Assembly: GCF_004366035.1 (NCBI RefSeq)
Contig: NZ_SOEE01000007.1
Coordinates: 1-64,000, forward strand
Source of the DNA: Cytobacillus oceanisediminis
Lineage (GTDB): Bacteria > Bacillota > Bacilli > Bacillales > Cytobacillaceae
Direction of reading: 5' to 3'
DNA length: 64,000 nucleotides
Both the position numbers and the translations under genes were made by a program. A model generated the notes under the pieces. It did not search any database. It saw only the letters and a program-made list of their open reading frames with translations, and had not been told where the DNA came from. Each line of letters begins with the position of its first letter. The first letter of the stretch is position 1. Shown here piece by piece: positions 61,137-64,000 of this stretch.

Positions 61137-62258
61137 ATGAAAGCAATGTCTGCTAAAGAAGTAACAAAAAAGGTTATTCATAATGAAGAACTATTTATAC
61201 TTGATGTCCGTAATGAAACCGACTTTAATGATTGGAAGATTGAAGGCAAAAAATTTGATTACTTGAATGTTCCATACTTCGATCTTCTTGATGGGGTAGA
61301 ACCTATTCTTGATAAAATTCCGGCTGATAAAGAGCTTTTAGTAGTGTGTGCAAAAGAAGGTTCTTCTGTAATGGTCGCAGAAATGCTTGAAGAAGCAGGA
61401 CGCGATGCTTCCTACCTGAAAGGCGGGATGAAATCTTGGAGTGAACACCTTGAGCCTGTTAAAGTGGGCGATTTGAAGAATGGCGGAGAAATGTATCAAT
61501 TCGTCCGCATCGGAAAAGGCTGTCTGTCCTACATGGTGATTTCAAACGGTGAAGCTGCAATTGTCGATGCAACAAGAATGACAGACGTATTTACTGATTT
61601 TGCTGCTGAAAAGAATGCAGAGATCAAGCATGTCTTTGATACACATCTGCATGCAGATCATATTTCAGGCGGCCGCAAAATTGCTGAAAAAACGGGTGCT
61701 TCTTACTGGCTTCCTCCTAAGGATGCAGAGGAAGTAACATTTGAATACAGCCGTCTTGAAGATGGAAACGAAGTAATGATTGGTTCTACTAAGATCAGTA
61801 TTCAAGCTGTTTATTCACCAGGCCATACAATCGGTTCAACATCTTTTGTAGTGGACGATCAATACCTTCTTTCAGGTGATATTCTATTCATCGATTCAAT
61901 CGGACGTCCAGACCTTGCCGGTAAAGCTGGGGATTGGGCTGGAGATTTAAGAGAAACACTTTATAAGCGTTATAAAGACCTATCAGGCGAATTAGTTGTT
62001 TTGCCTGCACACTTCATGATTATTGAAGAATTAAATGAAGATGGCAGCGTATCCGAAAAACTTGGCACATTATTTGCTGAAAATCACGGACTAAATATTG
62101 AAGACGAAGGGGAGTTCAGAAAATTGGTTTCTGAGAATCTTCCTCCTCAGCCAAATGCTTATCAGGAAATCCGCGAAACAAATATGGGGAAAATCAGCCC
62201 GGACGAAGAAAAACAGCGTGAAATGGAAATCGGTCCAAATCGCTGTGCCGTAAGATAA
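61137..62258 (+). CDS. Rhodanese-persulfide dioxygenase fusion (CstB-like, reversed order)
   Basis: A 373-residue protein. The N-terminal 105 residues are a rhodanese domain ([13 protein letters not shown], Cys71 in [12 protein letters not shown]). Residues 117-350 are an ETHE1-type metallo-beta-lactamase fold with the iron site HLHADH at 170-175, [12 protein letters not shown] and [10 protein letters not shown]. The reaction expected is oxidation of persulfide to sulfite or thiosulfate. In S. aureus CstB the dioxygenase is N-terminal and rhodanese C-terminal; here the order is the opposite. ATG 61137 follows CAGGGGG. Confidence 0.9.
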   Translation: MKAMSAKEVTKKVIHNEELFILDVRNETDFNDWKIEGKKFDYLNVPYFDLLDGVEPILDKIPADKELLVVCAKEGSSVMVAEMLEEAGRDASYLKGGMKSWSEHLEPVKVGDLKNGGEMYQFVRIGKGCLSYMVISNGEAAIVDATRMTDVFTDFAAEKNAEIKHVFDTHLHADHISGGRKIAEKTGASYWLPPKDAEEVTFEYSRLEDGNEVMIGSTKISIQAVYSPGHTIGSTSFVVDDQYLLSGDILFIDSIGRPDLAGKAGDWAGDLRETLYKRYKDLSGELVVLPAHFMIIEELNEDGSVSEKLGTLFAENHGLNIEDEGEFRKLVSENLPPQPNAYQEIRETNMGKISPDEEKQREMEIGPNRCAVR

Positions 62259-62311
62259 TCTTTTAGTAATATAATTCAAAATACTAATAATAAAAATTGG
62301 AGGAATGGAAC

Positions 62312-62539
62312 ATGAACGCAGCAAAAGTACTGGATGCAAAGGGTTTAGCTTGTCCAATGCCCATCGTAAAAACGAAGAAAGCAATAGGTGAAATCGAATC
62401 AGGGCAAGTGCTTGAAGTTCATACAACAGATAAAGGCGCCGTTAAAGATTTGGCTGCCTGGACAGAGTCAACAGGACATGAGCTTTTAAAACATGAGGAT
62501 GACAATGGAGTGTTAAAGTTCTGGATAAAAAAAGGCTAA
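62312..62539 (+). CDS. TusA-family sulfur carrier
   Basis: A 75-residue sulfur carrier whose persulfide Cys is residue 14 in DAKGLACPMPIVKTKKAIG. The C-terminal end (NGVLKFWIKKG) is typical. It is closely similar to the TusA domain of the fusion two genes upstream, so one probably arose from the other. ATG at 62312 behind TTGGAGGA; an earlier in-frame start lies in the ribosome site. Confidence 0.92.
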   Translation: MNAAKVLDAKGLACPMPIVKTKKAIGEIESGQVLEVHTTDKGAVKDLAAWTESTGHELLKHEDDNGVLKFWIKKG

Positions 62540-62551
62540 TCTATTAAAAGG

Positions 62552-62577
62552 TAAAAGGGGGTTTCTACTCCCTTTTA
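62552..62577 (+). promoter_or_regulatory. Stem-loop between tusA and the exporter gene
   Basis: TAAAAGGG / CCCTTTTA hairpin. No T run follows, so it may slow, protect or partly stop the transcript. Confidence 0.35.
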
Positions 62578-62601
62578 TCGCTAAAAGGAGGAGATAGCCA
62601 C

Positions 62602-63378
62602 ATGGATTTAACCTTTTTACTCGTTATATTTTTAATTGGTTTTATCGGGTCTTACATTTCCGGCATGGTAGGAATTGGAGGCTCTATCATTAAATATCCT
62701 ATGCTTTTATACATTCCGCCTTTATTTGGATTAGCTGCTTTTTCTGCTCATGAAGTATCCGGAATCAGTGCAGTACAGGTGTTTTTTGCAACAATCGGGG
62801 GAGTCTGGGCTTACAGAAAAGGCGGATACCTGAATAAAACACTTATTATTTATATGGGTTCAGCTATACTAATTGGAAGTTTAATCGGGAGCTACGGTTC
62901 AAGGTTTATGACTGAAGGCGCCATTAATCTTGTATATGGTATATTGGCTTTAATTGCGGCAGTCATGATGTTCGTGCCGAAAAAAGGATTGGATGATATT
63001 CCCTTAGCTCAAGTAAGGTTCAATAAATGGCTTGCAGCCTTTTTTGCTTTGATTGTCGGCATCGGAGCTGGAATCGTAGGTGCAGCTGGTGCATTTTTAC
63101 TGGTTCCTATTATGCTGGTTATATTAAAGATCCCTACGAGGATGACAATTGCGACATCATTGGCCATCACGTTCATTTCATCGATTGGATCTACAGCTGG
63201 TAAATTGGCAACCGGCCAGGTGGACTATTTTCCAGCTGCCATAATGATCATTGCCAGCTTAATTGCTTCTCCATTAGGAGCTGCTGCAGGAAAGAGAGTG
63301 AATACAAAAATCCTCCAAGTCATATTGGCTGTTTTAATTCTGGCAACATCAATCAAAATCTGGATGGATATTTTATAA
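62602..63378 (+). CDS. Sulfite exporter TauE/SafE family protein
   Basis: A 258-residue membrane protein with eight predicted helices in two repeats ([20 protein letters not shown] and [20 protein letters not shown]). TauE/SafE proteins export sulfite, thiosulfate or organosulfonates; the family member in the S. aureus cst locus is presumed to remove the sulfite made by CstB. Ribosome site AAAAGGAGGAG. Last gene of the sulfur regulon. Confidence 0.9.
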   Translation: MDLTFLLVIFLIGFIGSYISGMVGIGGSIIKYPMLLYIPPLFGLAAFSAHEVSGISAVQVFFATIGGVWAYRKGGYLNKTLIIYMGSAILIGSLIGSYGSRFMTEGAINLVYGILALIAAVMMFVPKKGLDDIPLAQVRFNKWLAAFFALIVGIGAGIVGAAGAFLLVPIMLVILKIPTRMTIATSLAITFISSIGSTAGKLATGQVDYFPAAIMIIASLIASPLGAAAGKRVNTKILQVILAVLILATSIKIWMDIL

Positions 63379-63478
63379 TTAATAGGGAGGGGGCAGCGGA
63401 TGCTGTTCCCTTTAAGTTTAACCTATCGTTAAGAGGAAAATATATTCTTATACTTTGTTAAGGGGAGAGCTGATTCAA

Positions 63479-63841
63479 ATGGAAGAAGCTAAAGAGTCGA
63501 AATACATACAGCAGCATCTGGCGAATGAAAGAACCTTCCTCGCATGGGTCAGGACTTCTATCGCTGTAATTGGAATAGGCGTTTTGGCTTCAACACTGCA
63601 TTTTAATAATGTGCAGAGAGTAAATAAGTTCGCTGACAGCATTGCCATTTCATTAAGTCTATTTTCTTTGGTTACCGGTCTGACAATCCTGGTATACTCT
63701 ACCCTGAATTACTTTCAGGTCAGAAAAAGAATTAACATGCAGACCTACTCATCATCCCAATCTCTAATATACTTAATAACAGCTGTTATCTTTTTGATAT
63801 TTATCTTATTGCTAACCTATTTATTTGTTATTTTAATTTAA
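63479..63841 (+). CDS. DUF202 (YidH) family membrane protein
   Basis: A 120-residue protein with three membrane helices and the family start QQHLANERTFLAWVRTSIAV. Function unknown. The ATG at 63479 is used; a TTG eight codons upstream lies before the ribosome site AAGGGGAG. It is on the same strand as the sulfur genes but 100 bases away and may be separate. Confidence 0.85.
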   Translation: MEEAKESKYIQQHLANERTFLAWVRTSIAVIGIGVLASTLHFNNVQRVNKFADSIAISLSLFSLVTGLTILVYSTLNYFQVRKRINMQTYSSSQSLIYLITAVIFLIFILLLTYLFVILI

Positions 63842-63875
63842 CTGCCGCATCCAGGGTTCAGCAGCAAAGGATATC

Positions 63876-64000
63876 TTAGTGAATGGCTTTCTTTTTAAAT
63901 CTGCCGCCTCTGACTTCAGCAATATCAGCTACTGCCAAAAAAGCACTCTGATCTATTTCTTCGACAATTGATTTTAATTTTGCTTCTTCTAGTCTGGTTA
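63876..64000 (-). CDS. YitT/DUF2179 family protein, C-terminus (partial)
   Basis: The window ends inside a minus-strand gene. The visible 40 residues ([20 protein letters not shown], then [12 protein letters not shown] and stop) are the DUF2179 tail that follows the membrane part of long YitT-family proteins. The remainder lies beyond position 64000. Confidence 0.75.
   Translation of the reverse strand, partial: TRLEEAKLKSIVEEIDQSAFLAVADIAEVRGGRFKKKAIH

Overview
The window is a low-GC Gram-positive chromosome segment, almost certainly from a Bacillaceae species of the Cytobacillus/Mesobacillus (Bacillus firmus-like) kind. The evidence is the content and order of genes: a 16-tRNA cluster in the order of B. 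subtilis trnD, then a backbone collinear with the B. subtilis yhb-yhc-yhd region (queG-yhbB-trmL, prkA-yhbH, tcyP, yhcT, yhcU, yhcX, pgcA, yhcYZ, azr-yhdB-yhdC, spoVR). Shine-Dalgarno sites are strong (AAGGAGG), GTG/TTG starts are frequent, and sporulation genes are present. Genus-level placement is inference.

Layout. 1-1942: end of a 23S rRNA, 5S rRNA with its own upstream promoter, and 16 tRNAs closed by a terminator. 2078-2380: wreck of a NERD-domain gene. 2470-12078: a sugar-catabolic island (two CUT1 permeases and a binding lipoprotein, a YesM/YesN-type two-component pair, a ThuA-like protein, two Gfo/Idh/MocA dehydrogenases and a TIM-barrel epimerase), which fits uptake and 3-keto processing of a glycoside and lacks its own ATPase. 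12265-12499: tRNA-Gly(TCC) preceded by a duplicate of its own 5' half. 12.6-23.3 kb: queuosine, tRNA methylation, nitroreductase, PrkA/YhbH, a stress protein and a Nudix enzyme, interrupted at 19397-19803 by an unusual nested repeat. 23.4-24.9 kb: SAM riboswitch and homoserine dehydrogenase. 24.87-25.14 kb: a probable structured RNA on the minus strand. 25-44.7 kb: housekeeping transport and stress genes (antiporter, cystine and purine transporters with a PurR operator, RocB, phosphate transporter, FusB-type EF-G-binding protein, HelD, aldo-keto reductase, pseudouridine synthase, BdbC plus thioredoxin). 45-57.8 kb: YhcX, PgcA, the YhcYZ two-component pair with an azoreductase, a YkoGH-like two-component system with two PepSY proteins, and SpoVR.

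58.0-63.4 kb is the most interesting part. A HesB/IscA-like gene carries an in-frame TGA exactly where the family has its conserved Cys, with a bacterial SECIS-like hairpin at the right distance, so it is best read as a selenoprotein. Directly after it comes a persulfide-handling regulon: a degenerate rhodanese, the persulfide sensor CstR (Cys31/Cys60), two single-domain rhodaneses, a DsrE-like protein, a TusA-rhodanese fusion, a rhodanese-persulfide dioxygenase fusion, a second TusA and a TauE-type exporter. Four near-perfect ATACCC-N4-GGGTAT palindromes lie at promoters of the cluster and probably bind CstR. Together these genes would move, oxidise and export sulfane sulfur.

Several genes too small for routine calling are reported: a 46-residue four-cysteine zinc-ribbon-like protein (19902-20042, minus), a 31-residue membrane protein (17059-17154, minus), and 30- and 38-residue peptides (37829-37921 minus, 44951-45067 plus). 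No CRISPR array, insertion sequence or prophage was seen.
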